Assembly: GCF_013393345.1 (NCBI RefSeq)
Contig: NZ_QJRF01000040.1
Location: 306,131 to 370,130, forward strand
Source: Pseudomonas taiwanensis
GTDB lineage: Bacteria; Pseudomonadota; Gammaproteobacteria; Pseudomonadales; Pseudomonadaceae
DNA length: 64,000 bases
Direction: 5' to 3'
In this document: positions 34,572 through 42,736 of the stretch, piece by piece
How the letters are laid out: each line of letters starts with the position of its first letter
Position numbering within the stretch: position 1 is the stretch's first letter
The notes under the pieces: model-generated
Database searches by the model: none
Seen by the model: the letters and a program-made list of their open reading frames with translations, nothing else
What the model was told of the DNA's origin: nothing
Made by a program: the position numbers and the translations under genes

Positions 34572-35303
34572 TTGAACCACGCCCTGAAAATGGCCGTGGC
34601 CGGCTCCCTGCTGGCCAACTGCAGCCTCAGCCAGGCCATTACCCTCAACGACGACTTCAGTGTGGCCCTGGAGGCGGGCCTGTTCAGCGATTACCGCATG
34701 CGGGGCCTGTCCCAGACCATCGGCGACCCGGCGATCCAGGGCTCGGCCACCCTGCTCCACTCCAGCGGGCTCTACGCCGGGGTCTGGAGTTCGAATGTCG
34801 ACTTCGGTGGGGACAGCAATACCCGCCAGGAACTGGATGGCTACGCCGGCTACTACTGGCAGGCCACCGATGACGTGAGCCTGGATGTCGCCTGGTACAA
34901 GTACGTCTACCCCAAGGAAGGCGGCCTCAACTACAGCGAGTACTTCGCCGAACTGAAGGCCTACGGCGCCAAGCTGGGGGGCTACTACTCCGACGACCTC
35001 TACGGCGACCAGAGCATGCTCTACAGCTACCTCGGCTACGGCTTCAGCCTGCCCGGTGACGTGAGTCTGGAAGCCCGCTATGGCTGGGTGGACTACAAGG
35101 ACCCGGTGTGGATTTCCGCCAGTGGCAGCGCTCGAGACAGCTACAACGAGTGGGAAGTGAAGCTCGGCAAGAGCCTGTTCGGTCTCGACTGGTCCGTGAG
35201 CTATATCGACACCGATCTTTCCCAGGCCGAGTGCAGCAACTACCTGGGCTTCGACGACCTGTGCTCCGCCACGCTAGTGGCCGGCGTCGGCAAGACCTTC
35301 TGA
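34572..35303 (+). CDS. TorF-family putative outer-membrane porin
   Basis: A 243-residue beta-barrel candidate of the TorF family (also seen as Gcw_chp proteins). Translation starts at TTG 34572 with a strong AAAGGAGAA site. A signal peptide, [22 protein letters not shown], is followed by an early [14 protein letters not shown] segment typical of the family. The chain is rich in aromatic beta-strand motifs and ends in KTF, a typical barrel terminus. It lies 38 bp after the CDF gene and closes the operon, so it may provide outer-membrane entry for the substrate. Confidence 0.82.
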   Translation: MNHALKMAVAGSLLANCSLSQAITLNDDFSVALEAGLFSDYRMRGLSQTIGDPAIQGSATLLHSSGLYAGVWSSNVDFGGDSNTRQELDGYAGYYWQATDDVSLDVAWYKYVYPKEGGLNYSEYFAELKAYGAKLGGYYSDDLYGDQSMLYSYLGYGFSLPGDVSLEARYGWVDYKDPVWISASGSARDSYNEWEVKLGKSLFGLDWSVSYIDTDLSQAECSNYLGFDDLCSATLVAGVGKTF

Positions 35304-35347
35304 GTGGCGGCGTGCGTCGTGTGCGGCGCACGCCCGGAGTTCCCATC

Positions 35348-36319
35348 ATGTGGTTCAACAACGAATCCGCGCGGCTGGTGCCGCAACTGTCCGAATGGAT
35401 CGCCCGCCTGCTCAACGGCCAGCCCGTCGAGCCCAGTGGGCAGTTGGCCGTTCACCCCTCGCTGCGCCAGTCGCTGGAACGCCTGCAACTGGCCTGGCGA
35501 CAACAGCGCGCGGCGCTCGACAACCACGAACCGCCGCCCTGCACGGAAGAAGAGTTCACCACCCTGCAGCGCCAGCTCGATGACGGCATCGACCAGCAGG
35601 CGCTGCTCCAGGCCCAGCTGGACACCGCGCGCCAACTGCTGGGGGAACAACAGTTGCGCCTTGCGCAATGGGACCAGGAACAGCGCGCCTGGGAGCTGAC
35701 CCGTCAGACGCTGACCGAAGGCAGCTGGGACCTGCTGGTGGCCAATGGCGACCCGGACCATCCGCAAAGCCGCATTCGCTGGTCCGAGCAGTTCTGCGCG
35801 TTGGTCGGCCATAGCCGCAGCGAACTGCCCGATGGCTGGGACAGCTACAACCAGATCACCAACGCGGATGACCTGAAGGTGGTGATGCGGCACTTCGGCG
35901 AGCTGGTCCGCGATCCCTCACCGGAGGCGTCATATGTGGCGGAGTACCGCATGCGTCACAAGACCCGTGGCGATATCTGGTTCCGTGAACGGGCCCGCTG
36001 CCTGCGGGACGAGCGTGGTGTGCTGCTGAGAGTGACCGGCGCGGTACGCGACATCAGCGATGAGAAGCAGGCCGAAGCCGCGCGCCAACGGGAACAGGCG
36101 GCGATGCAAGCCACCTACGACCAAATCGCCCAGGTGGTGGGCGTGATCAAGGCCATCGCCGACCAGACCAACCTGCTGGCCCTCAACGCAGCCATCGAAG
36201 CGGCCCGCGCCGGGGAAGTCGGGCGGGGCTTCTCGGTGGTGGCGGACGAAGTGAAGAACCTGGCCCGCCGCACCCGGGTAGCGACACAGGAAATCCAGGA
36301 CATGCTGGAGCGGCGATAG
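35348..36319 (+). CDS. Soluble PAS-containing methyl-accepting chemotaxis-like protein
   Basis: A 323-residue protein without membrane segments. A coiled-coil-prone N-terminal region (about residues 35-125) leads to a PAS domain (about 130-245; [34 protein letters not shown]) and then a very short chemoreceptor signalling tip, [37 protein letters not shown]. The C-terminal half of the usual hairpin is missing, the chain ending soon after the tip. Similar small soluble transducers occur in Pseudomonas. The gene lies 45 bp after the porin and may sense metabolites or redox state. A truncated hairpin makes standard CheA coupling uncertain. Confidence 0.82.
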   Translation: MWFNNESARLVPQLSEWIARLLNGQPVEPSGQLAVHPSLRQSLERLQLAWRQQRAALDNHEPPPCTEEEFTTLQRQLDDGIDQQALLQAQLDTARQLLGEQQLRLAQWDQEQRAWELTRQTLTEGSWDLLVANGDPDHPQSRIRWSEQFCALVGHSRSELPDGWDSYNQITNADDLKVVMRHFGELVRDPSPEASYVAEYRMRHKTRGDIWFRERARCLRDERGVLLRVTGAVRDISDEKQAEAARQREQAAMQATYDQIAQVVGVIKAIADQTNLLALNAAIEAARAGEVGRGFSVVADEVKNLARRTRVATQEIQDMLERR

Positions 36320-36375
36320 GCTTCCCTGACATTGGTCCGAAATGCTCCGATTGGCAGGATGAAGTCAAACTTTCT

Positions 36376-36438
36376 GTAGGAGCGAGCTTGCTCGCGAAAG
36401 ATCGCGCTCGGACTGTTCGCGAGCAAGCTCGCTCCTAC
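36376..36438. repeat. REP element of the GTAGGAGCGAGCTTGCTCGCG class
   Basis: A 63-bp inverted pair, closely similar in length and sequence to the copies at 26570 and 49214, placed between the two convergent genes that flank it (chemoreceptor and phosphotransferase). Confidence 0.88.
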
Positions 36439-36451
36439 CCGGCAATAACCC

Positions 36452-37252
36452 CTACAGGGTGAGCGCCTCGACCGCCAGCCGCGCCACAGCCATATCAGAC
36501 TCGGCGGAAGCGCCATCCCCGTCCTCCAGAAACCAGGCGGCGGAAAGCCCGGCATAGGCCAGCACCCAGCGCAGCAGCCGCTCCCGCCCCAGACCGGAGG
36601 CTTCGGCGATCACCGCCACCTGACGGGCGAAGCGCTCGGGACGGGTCACGGTGGGCAGCTCGGGATTGCAGATCATGTTCGCGTAGTCGTACCCGCGATC
36701 ACCGATCACGCGTTTCGGGTCGATGGCCAGCCAGCCGCGCTCGCCGAAATCGAGCACGTTCTCGTGGTGGATGTCGCCATGCAGCACCACCACTTCGCGC
36801 TGTGAACCCAGCAGTTCGCGGGCAACACTGGCAGCCTCGGCGAACAGCCCTCTCCGTTGCCGCGCCGCCGGCCACAACGAGCGGAACCATTCTTCCAGGG
36901 TGGCCAGATCCGGCGCCGGGGTCGGCCTCGGCGCATGCAGCCGGGCGATGGTGGCGCAGGCGATCCGGCTGGCCTCGTCGTCATGTCCCTCCAGGGCCAT
37001 GCGCATCAGCGATCCGGGGCCGGTTGCCCGCTCCATCAATAAGGCATCGCCCTCGAGCCGATAGACCTGCGCCGCGCCTTCGCCATCCCACCAGCGCATC
37101 ACCTGCGCGCCTACTTTCTCTTCACTATCCCGGGCGACTTTCAACATCGCCGGCGATCCCTCGAAACGTACGGGCAACAGATCGCTGCCGGGCGTGCGGA
37201 TGGGTTCGCCGTCAGGCTGCAGATTCCATTGGTCCAGGTATTTCTCGAACAC
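36452..37252 (-). CDS. Aminoglycoside/hydroxyurea phosphotransferase-family kinase
   Basis: A 266-residue protein of the aminoglycoside/hydroxyurea resistance kinase group (APH(6)-like). The kinase catalytic loop VVLHGDIHHENVLDF contains the catalytic aspartate and HxN metal ligand, and IDPKRVIGDRGYDYANMI carries the DxD-type motif. The N-terminal part MLKVARDSEEKV contains the ATP-binding lysine. Family members phosphorylate streptomycin at the 6-OH; chromosomal Pseudomonas copies have not all been shown to confer resistance. It is a single gene, convergent with the chemoreceptor. Resistance cannot be inferred from sequence alone. Confidence 0.85.
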   Translation of the reverse strand: MFEKYLDQWNLQPDGEPIRTPGSDLLPVRFEGSPAMLKVARDSEEKVGAQVMRWWDGEGAAQVYRLEGDALLMERATGPGSLMRMALEGHDDEASRIACATIARLHAPRPTPAPDLATLEEWFRSLWPAARQRRGLFAEAASVARELLGSQREVVVLHGDIHHENVLDFGERGWLAIDPKRVIGDRGYDYANMICNPELPTVTRPERFARQVAVIAEASGLGRERLLRWVLAYAGLSAAWFLEDGDGASAESDMAVARLAVEALTL

Positions 37253-37365
37253 GGCCTTTTGCTCCTTGCAGAGGGTCGTCAGGTCCAGCGCTTCAGTCTG
37301 GAAGATCGATGTTAGCCGCTTTCCCGTCCGATAACCGCACGAAACAGGTTGCGGAAAATTGACGG

Positions 37366-37384
37366 AATTAACTGGTTAGTACAT
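37366..37384. promoter_or_regulatory. TetR-type operator in the aroQ promoter
   Basis: AATTAACTGGTTAGTACAT, containing the near-palindrome TTAACTGGTTAG. Read on the other strand, it matches the site at 47330-47348 upstream of quiC1 at 17 of 19 positions. It lies just after a TTGACG (37359) and would sit between the -35 and -10 boxes, the position for repression of the aroQ-quinate dehydrogenase operon. Confidence 0.65.
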
Positions 37385-37446
37385 TTTCATTTACAGCCTT
37401 TTCCGGCTCGCCTGCCGGACCAGAACAACAACGGAGAATTGCTGCA

Positions 37447-37890
37447 ATGACCCGCACCGTCCTCGTGCTCAACGGCCCCAACCTGAACATGCTCGGTACC
37501 CGTGAGCCCGCCACCTACGGCCATGAAACCCTCGCCGATATCGCCGACCAGTGCAGCCGCACCGCCGCCGGGCTGGGTTTCGAGGTGGACTTCCGCCAGA
37601 CCAACCATGAAGGCGAACTGATCGACTGGATCCACCAGGCCCGCGGCCGTTGCGCCGGCATCGTCATCAACCCCGCCGCCTGGACACACACTTCGGTGGC
37701 CCTGCGCGATGCCCTTGTGGCCAGCGAGCTGCCGGTCATCGAGGTGCACCTTTCCAACGTGCACAAGCGCGAGGAGTTCCGTCACCACTCCTTCGTTTCC
37801 GCCATCGCCGTCGGCGTTATCTGCGGCCTCGGCAGCCAGGGCTATTCCCTGGCGCTCCAGCACTTCGGCCAACTGTTCTCCAAAGGTTGA
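37447..37890 (+). CDS. aroQ: Type II 3-dehydroquinate dehydratase
   Basis: A 147-residue type II dehydroquinase that interconverts 3-dehydroquinate and 3-dehydroshikimate. The flexible lid region [13 protein letters not shown] supplies the catalytic arginine and tyrosine. The [10 protein letters not shown] segment and the [18 protein letters not shown] substrate-binding loop are present, the usual INPGAYTH being changed to [14 protein letters not shown] site precedes the ATG. It lies 5 bp from a quinate/shikimate dehydrogenase gene and under a TetR-type operator, so this copy is probably the catabolic one for quinate use, and not the housekeeping copy. Confidence 0.92.
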   Translation: MTRTVLVLNGPNLNMLGTREPATYGHETLADIADQCSRTAAGLGFEVDFRQTNHEGELIDWIHQARGRCAGIVINPAAWTHTSVALRDALVASELPVIEVHLSNVHKREEFRHHSFVSAIAVGVICGLGSQGYSLALQHFGQLFSKG

Positions 37891-37895
37891 GCACC

Positions 37896-38753
37896 ATGTC
37901 CCAGCACAATCAATCCGTTCTCGCCGGCCTGATCGGCGCAGGTATCCAGGCTTCCCGCACGCCCGCTCTGCACGAGCATGAAGGCGACGCTCAGGGCATT
38001 CGTTACCTCTACCGCCTGATCGACCTGGATCAGCTGAAACTGGACAGCAGCGCCCTCCCCGACCTGCTCGATGCCGCCCAGCGCATGGGCTACACCGGCT
38101 TGAACATCACGTTCCCCTGCAAGCAGGCGATCATCCCGCTGCTGGACGAACTCTCGCCCGAGGCTGCCGGTATCGGCGCGGTGAATACCGTGGTGCTGAA
38201 GGACGGCAAGCGCGTCGGCCACAACACTGACTGCCTGGGTTTCGGCGAAGGTTTCCGCCGTGGCCTGCCTGAGGTGCAACGCCGCCAGGTGGTGCAAATG
38301 GGCGCCGGTGGCGCGGGTTCCGCCGTGGCCCATGCGCTGCTGACCGAAGGTGTCGAACGGCTGACCCTGTTCGAGGTGGACGCCGCCCGTGGCCAGGCCC
38401 TGGTGGACAGCCTCAATGTCCACTTCGGCGCCGGTCGTGCAGCCCTGGGTACAGACCTGCCCAATGCCATGGCCGAGGCTGATGGCCTGGTGAACACCAC
38501 GCCCATCGGCATGGCCAAGCTGCCCGGCACTCCAGTCCCGGCCAAGCTGCTGCGCCCCGAACTGTGGGTGGCGGAGATCATCTACTTCCCGCTGGAAACC
38601 GAACTGCTGCGCGATGCCCGCGCCATCGGTTGCCGCACCCTGGACGGCGGCACCATGGCGGTGTTCCAGGCCGTGAAAGCCTTCGAACTGATCAGCGGCC
38701 GCAGCGCCAATGCCGAGCGAATGATGGCGCACTTCGCCAGTATGAATGGCTGA
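37896..38753 (+). CDS. Quinate/shikimate dehydrogenase family protein
   Basis: A 285-residue enzyme of the shikimate dehydrogenase family. The substrate loop SRTPALHE matches the quinate-using branch, where threonine replaces the second serine. The catalytic lysine lies in NITFPCKQ and the aspartate in NTDCLGF. The NAD(P) domain begins MGAGGAGSAV. It would oxidise quinate to 3-dehydroquinate, and shikimate to 3-dehydroshikimate, feeding the neighbouring dehydroquinase. The AGxG cofactor loop does not decide between NAD and NADP from this reading. Confidence 0.9.
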   Translation: MSQHNQSVLAGLIGAGIQASRTPALHEHEGDAQGIRYLYRLIDLDQLKLDSSALPDLLDAAQRMGYTGLNITFPCKQAIIPLLDELSPEAAGIGAVNTVVLKDGKRVGHNTDCLGFGEGFRRGLPEVQRRQVVQMGAGGAGSAVAHALLTEGVERLTLFEVDAARGQALVDSLNVHFGAGRAALGTDLPNAMAEADGLVNTTPIGMAKLPGTPVPAKLLRPELWVAEIIYFPLETELLRDARAIGCRTLDGGTMAVFQAVKAFELISGRSANAERMMAHFASMNG

Positions 38754-38777
38754 TTCGAACCGAGCATCATTCCCACT

Positions 38778-38947
38778 GTAGGGGCGACTTCAGTCGCCAA
38801 CCGGGCCGCAGGTCCGGCCACCAGATAGGGGGCGGCCTCGATAGTCGGTCCAGGAGCCCTGTAGGAGCTAGCTTGCTAGCGAAAAGGGGCCATTCGCTGG
38901 CAAGCCAGCTCCTACAGGCAATACACAGCGAATGAAATCGCCCCTAC
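38778..38947. repeat. Nested REP elements (one class inside another)
   Basis: The outer pair, GTAGGGGCGACTTCAGTCGC at 38778 and GCGAATGAAATCGCCCCTAC ending 38947, encloses an inner pair at 38861-38915, GTAGGAGCTAGCTTGCTAGCG and GCTGGCAAGCCAGCTCCTAC. The inner unit is the reverse complement of 53215-53269 with one difference. The whole composite ends seven bases before the iclR stop codon region. Confidence 0.85.
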
Positions 38948-38953
38948 AAGGCA

Positions 38954-39724
38954 TCAATCCAGCACCGGTTTCAGCAACGCCTGCGCCTCATACAGCGGCG
39001 TCAGGTAACGCTGTCGCATCTCGTCGCCACTCATGCGTGAAGCGTGGGTGGTGATGGTCAGGCTGGCCTTCAGTTCACCCTTGCGATTGGTCAGCGGCAC
39101 GCCGAGCACGCACATTCCCGCCTCATATTCCTGGTCCACTACGGCGTAGCCCTGGGCCGCGACCTTCTTCAACTCCGCCTTCAACTCGTCGATGCCGGTG
39201 CGCGTGAAAGGCGTCAGCTGGCGAAGCGCGACCCGCGCGAAATACGCCTCCAGTTCCTCGTCGGTAAACGACGCCAGCCAAATACGTCCGCTGGCCGTGC
39301 AATACATAGGCATGCGCGATCCGGGGCGAATGGAGAGCGAGGCGATGTGGCTATAGCGGCTACGCACGATGTGCACGATGTCGTCGCCGTCGCGCAGCCC
39401 CACTGATACGTGCTCCTGAGTCGTCCGCGCCACCTGTTCGACTATCGGCCGCAACATGCGTGGCAACTGCGCCGAGTCCACGTAGGCCTGGCCGATACGC
39501 AATGCCTTGGCGGTCAACCAGTAATGGCGACCATCGGTTTCAGCGAACCCGTCATGCACCAGGGTCAGCAGGAAACGCCGCGCCGCGCTGGACGTCATCC
39601 CGGACATGGCCGCCGCTTCCGGCACGCTGAGGCGCGGGTTGTCGACACTGAACAGCTGCATCAGCGCCAGGCCTTTCTGCAGCCCGGCAATCAGGTCTCG
39701 CTGGTGAATGACTGGCGTCTTCAT
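38954..39724 (-). CDS. IclR-family transcriptional regulator
   Basis: A 256-residue protein of the PcaR/PobR/CatR branch of the IclR family. The N-terminal winged helix is IAGLQKGLALMQLFSVDNPRLSVPEAAAMSGMTSSAARRFLLTLVHDGFAE (about residues 11-62). The rest is the GAF-like effector domain, with VALRQLTPFTRTGIDELKAELKKV and the cysteine-containing EYEAGMCVLGVPL. Members of this branch control protocatechuate and 4-hydroxybenzoate genes. It is divergent from the shikimate-dehydrogenase-like gene, with palindromic half sites between them. Confidence 0.92.
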   Translation of the reverse strand: MKTPVIHQRDLIAGLQKGLALMQLFSVDNPRLSVPEAAAMSGMTSSAARRFLLTLVHDGFAETDGRHYWLTAKALRIGQAYVDSAQLPRMLRPIVEQVARTTQEHVSVGLRDGDDIVHIVRSRYSHIASLSIRPGSRMPMYCTASGRIWLASFTDEELEAYFARVALRQLTPFTRTGIDELKAELKKVAAQGYAVVDQEYEAGMCVLGVPLTNRKGELKASLTITTHASRMSGDEMRQRYLTPLYEAQALLKPVLD

Positions 39725-39753
39725 TCCTTTACTCCATTGATTTCGCCAAAGAC

Positions 39754-39781
39754 TGCGATTATCGCACTGCTATTGCGATAA
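39754..39781. promoter_or_regulatory. IclR-type operator between iclR and the dehydrogenase gene
   Basis: TGCGAT-T-ATCGCA at 39754-39766 is a 13-bp perfect odd palindrome. A perfect 8-bp inverted pair, TTATCGCA at 39759 and TGCGATAA at 39774, overlaps it with a 7-base spacer. This gives three half sites in 28 bp, as many IclR-type regulators need. It lies 86 bp before the divergent gene. Confidence 0.6.
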
Positions 39782-39866
39782 ACAACCTAAATGCCCTTCT
39801 GTTTCATTGGCCGCTTCCTGGGCGCTGGCAATACTGCCGGCACAACAACAAGCCCAGGAGATCAGC

Positions 39867-40676
39867 ATGATCCGTGGTTCGACCGCACTGGTGGCCATCA
39901 TCGGCAGCCCCATCGCCCAGGTGAGTTCGCCGGAAAACTTCAACGCCTGGTTCACCGAGAACGGCCAGGACCTGGCGATGATCGCCGTGGACATGGCCGA
40001 GCAGAATCTCGCCACCTTCATCCAGTCCCTGCGCGGCTGGAAGAACCTGCGTGGCTGTGTCGTCACCGTGCCCTACAAACAAGTGCTCGCCAGCCTGCTC
40101 GACCAGCTCAGCCCCCGCGCCGCTGCCCTGGGTTCGGTGAACGTGATCCGTCGCGAGGCCAACGGCCGCCTGCTGGGCGACAACGTCGATGGCGAGGGCT
40201 TCCTCAAGGCCGCCCGCGCCCACGGCTTCCAGCCGGGCGGACGCTGCGCGCTGGTGGTGGGCTCCGGCGGCGTTGGTGCGGCCATCGCCTACTCGCTGTG
40301 CGAAGGCGGGGTGCACCAGCTGGTGATCGCCGACCTCGACCAGCCTCGCGCCGAGTCCCTGGCCGAACGCCTGAGCCAGGCGTTCCCCCAGATCGACATC
40401 GGCAACCAGTACGAAAGCCTGGGTGCCTTCGACCTGGTGGCGAACGCCACGCCGGTGGGGATGGGCGGAACCGGTGAAATGCCCTTGCCCGGCGTGCTGC
40501 TGGAAACCCTTTCTCCTGACGCCCTGGTGGCCGACGTGGTGACGAGCCCGGTGGTAACGCCCTTGCTGGAACTCGCCAGGAGCCTGGGCTGCCGCATCCA
40601 GACCGGTCCGGAAATGGCCCGCGCGCAGATGGGCAACCTTGGCGCCCACATGGGCGTGATGCCGCAGGACGCCTGA
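39867..40676 (+). CDS. Second shikimate-dehydrogenase-family protein
   Basis: A 269-residue protein; the ATG at 39867 has an AGGAG site and starts MIRGSTALVAIIGSPIAQV. Key residues of the family remain: VTVPYKQ with the lysine, DNVDGEGF with the aspartate, and GSGGVGAAIAYSL in the cofactor domain. The substrate loop reads AQVSSPENFN, and the usual AVNT is GSVNV, so its substrate is probably not simple shikimate. Such divergent paralogues include the shikimate-dehydrogenase-like enzymes with other ring acids as substrates. It heads the operon with two flavoproteins and a NIPSNAP protein. Confidence 0.85.
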   Translation: MIRGSTALVAIIGSPIAQVSSPENFNAWFTENGQDLAMIAVDMAEQNLATFIQSLRGWKNLRGCVVTVPYKQVLASLLDQLSPRAAALGSVNVIRREANGRLLGDNVDGEGFLKAARAHGFQPGGRCALVVGSGGVGAAIAYSLCEGGVHQLVIADLDQPRAESLAERLSQAFPQIDIGNQYESLGAFDLVANATPVGMGGTGEMPLPGVLLETLSPDALVADVVTSPVVTPLLELARSLGCRIQTGPEMARAQMGNLGAHMGVMPQDA

Positions 40677-40686
40677 GGAGCCGCCC

Positions 40687-42393
40687 GTGAACTCTGTCGT
40701 GCAGACACAAGCCCCCGAAAACCTCGCGGGCACCTGGGACCTGGTGGTGCTGGGCAGCGGCGCTGCCGCTTTTGCCGCAGCCACCACCGCCGCCTGCAAG
40801 GGCCTCAGCGTGCTGATGCTGGAGAAAGCGCCGCAGTTCGGCGGCACGTCGGCCATCTCCGGCGGCGCGGTGTGGATCTTCGACAGCGACCAGGCAAGGG
40901 CCGCCGGCATCCAGGACAGCCCGGAGGCCATTCGCACCTACCTGAAGAAGACCATCGGCAGCGGCTACCGCCCGGAGCTGGTGGACGCCTTCATCAGCCG
41001 CGGGCGCGAAGCGCTGCGCTTTCTCGAACTACACACCGAGCTGGCCTACGCCCTGCGCCCTTTCTCGCCGGACTATTACCCGCTGGAAGACGGCGCAACC
41101 GATCGAGGGCGCGCCCTGGAAATGCTGGAGTACGACGGGCGCCGCCTGGGCGCGCGATTCAAGGACCTGCGCTGCCCGCCCGAAGGCATGCTGCTGTTCG
41201 GCGGCATGATGGTGAACCGCGTCGATATCCAGCACTTCCTCAGTTTCCGCCGCTCGCCCCGCTCCCTCTGGCATTGCCTGAAGCTGATGTCACGCTACGG
41301 CCTGGACCGCCTCAGCCATGAACGCGGCACCCGCCTGACCGTGGGCAACGCAATGATCGCTCGACTAGCGACCACCGCCTTCGAGAAAGGTGTGGAGCTC
41401 TGGTTGCAGAGCAGCGCCGAGTCGCTGGTGATCGAATCAGGCCGAGTTGTCGGCGTTCGCCTGCTCAAGGATGGCCGCCCAGTCGAAGTGCGTAGCCGAG
41501 GCGGCGTCGTCTGCGCCATGGGTGGCTTCGCCGCCAGCGAACTGGCCGCCCGCTTCCGCCCGGAGACCGGCAGCGAACACCTGAGCATGTCCCCCGCCGG
41601 CAACGACGGCGCCGCACTCCGCCTGGGAGAGCAAGTGAATGCCGCTGCCGGCGAGAACATGGCGTCCAGTTTTTTCTGGGCGCCGGTATCGACGCTGTGC
41701 CGACCGAACGGCGAGCTGGAGCGATTCCCGCACCTGGTCACTGACCGCGCCAAGCCCGGAATCATTGCGGTGAACGAAAAGGGACATCGCTTCACCAACG
41801 AGGCCGACTCCTACCACAGCTTCGTCCAGGCGATGCACCGGGAAGGCCTGGCGACCTGCTGGCTGATCTGCGACGCAGAAGCCATGAGCCGCTATGGCAT
41901 GGGCCTGGCGCGGCCGAGCCCGGTGGACAACAGCACACTGGAGAAAGCCGGCTACCTGTTCCGCGCCGACTCGTCGGAAGCCCTCGCCAGTGCGATTGGG
42001 GTCGACCCTCAGGGCCTGGCCACGACACTGGCGCGCTACAACGAGGACGCGCGAGCCGGTATGGATCGGCAGTTCGGCAAGGGCGCCACCCGCTACAACC
42101 AGTCCCTCGGCGACCCGCACCACAAACCCAACCCCTGCCTTGCGCCGCTGACTCGCGCCCCCTGGTACGCAGTGCGTGTACACACCGGGGACCTGGGCTC
42201 GGCACGCGGCCTGGTCACCGACGCCACGGCCCGCGTGCTGGACCATCAGGGCAAGCCCATCGCCGGCCTGTACGCCGCCGGTAATGACATGAACTCGATC
42301 ATGGACGGCACCTACCCCGGCCCCGGCATCACCCTTGGCCCGGCCCTGACCTTCGGCTACCTCGCCGCCAGCCATATCGTCGATCACCTGTAA
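40687..42393 (+). CDS. FAD-dependent oxidoreductase, 3-ketosteroid-dehydrogenase-like
   Basis: A 568-residue flavoprotein starting at GTG 40687, 11 bp after the dehydrogenase gene. The FAD-binding Rossmann motif is DLVVLGSGAAAFAAATTAACKG, followed by LEKAPQFGGTSAISGG. The C-terminal GLYAAGNDMNSIMDGTYPGPGITLGPALTFGYLA is the second FAD-contact segment. The closest architecture is the 3-ketosteroid-dehydrogenase/fumarate-reductase-like FAD_binding_2 group, which desaturates ring ketones. In this quinate/shikimate context, a ring keto acid is a more likely substrate than a steroid; this is inference. Confidence 0.88.
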   Translation: MNSVVQTQAPENLAGTWDLVVLGSGAAAFAAATTAACKGLSVLMLEKAPQFGGTSAISGGAVWIFDSDQARAAGIQDSPEAIRTYLKKTIGSGYRPELVDAFISRGREALRFLELHTELAYALRPFSPDYYPLEDGATDRGRALEMLEYDGRRLGARFKDLRCPPEGMLLFGGMMVNRVDIQHFLSFRRSPRSLWHCLKLMSRYGLDRLSHERGTRLTVGNAMIARLATTAFEKGVELWLQSSAESLVIESGRVVGVRLLKDGRPVEVRSRGGVVCAMGGFAASELAARFRPETGSEHLSMSPAGNDGAALRLGEQVNAAAGENMASSFFWAPVSTLCRPNGELERFPHLVTDRAKPGIIAVNEKGHRFTNEADSYHSFVQAMHREGLATCWLICDAEAMSRYGMGLARPSPVDNSTLEKAGYLFRADSSEALASAIGVDPQGLATTLARYNEDARAGMDRQFGKGATRYNQSLGDPHHKPNPCLAPLTRAPWYAVRVHTGDLGSARGLVTDATARVLDHQGKPIAGLYAAGNDMNSIMDGTYPGPGITLGPALTFGYLAASHIVDHL

Positions 42394-42415
42394 CCCGGAA
42401 TCTAAGGACAACACC

Positions 42416-42736
42416 ATGTATTACGAACTGCGCACCTACACCCTCAAGCCCACCAAGCTGGCCGACTGGCTGGCGCTCTACCGCAGCCACTGCCTGGACG
42501 TGCAGACCGAGCACCTGGGCAAGCTGGTCGGCTTCTTTACCACCGAGTTCGGCGAGGCCAACCAGGTGGTGCACATCTGGGCTTACGAAAGCCTGGACGA
42601 CCGCATCACACGCCGGGCGAAGATGGCCGCCGACCCACGCTGGGCCGAGTTCGGCCGGTTGAACAAGGAGCTGGATGCCGTGCTGCATCTGGACTCGCGC
42701 CTGATGCGCCCCACCGGCTTCTCTCCGCTGCAATGA
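42416..42736 (+). CDS. NIPSNAP family protein
   Basis: A 106-residue protein with one NIPSNAP domain, of the dimeric alpha/beta barrel (ferredoxin-like) type. The typical MYYELRTYTLKPTKLADWLALY start and a VVHIWAYESLDDRITRRAKMAADPRW core are visible. The biochemical role of bacterial members is not settled. It sits between the two flavoproteins, overlapping the second by four bases (ATGA), which suggests a linked function, perhaps as a small binding subunit or monooxygenase-like fold. Confidence 0.85.
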   Translation: MYYELRTYTLKPTKLADWLALYRSHCLDVQTEHLGKLVGFFTTEFGEANQVVHIWAYESLDDRITRRAKMAADPRWAEFGRLNKELDAVLHLDSRLMRPTGFSPLQ

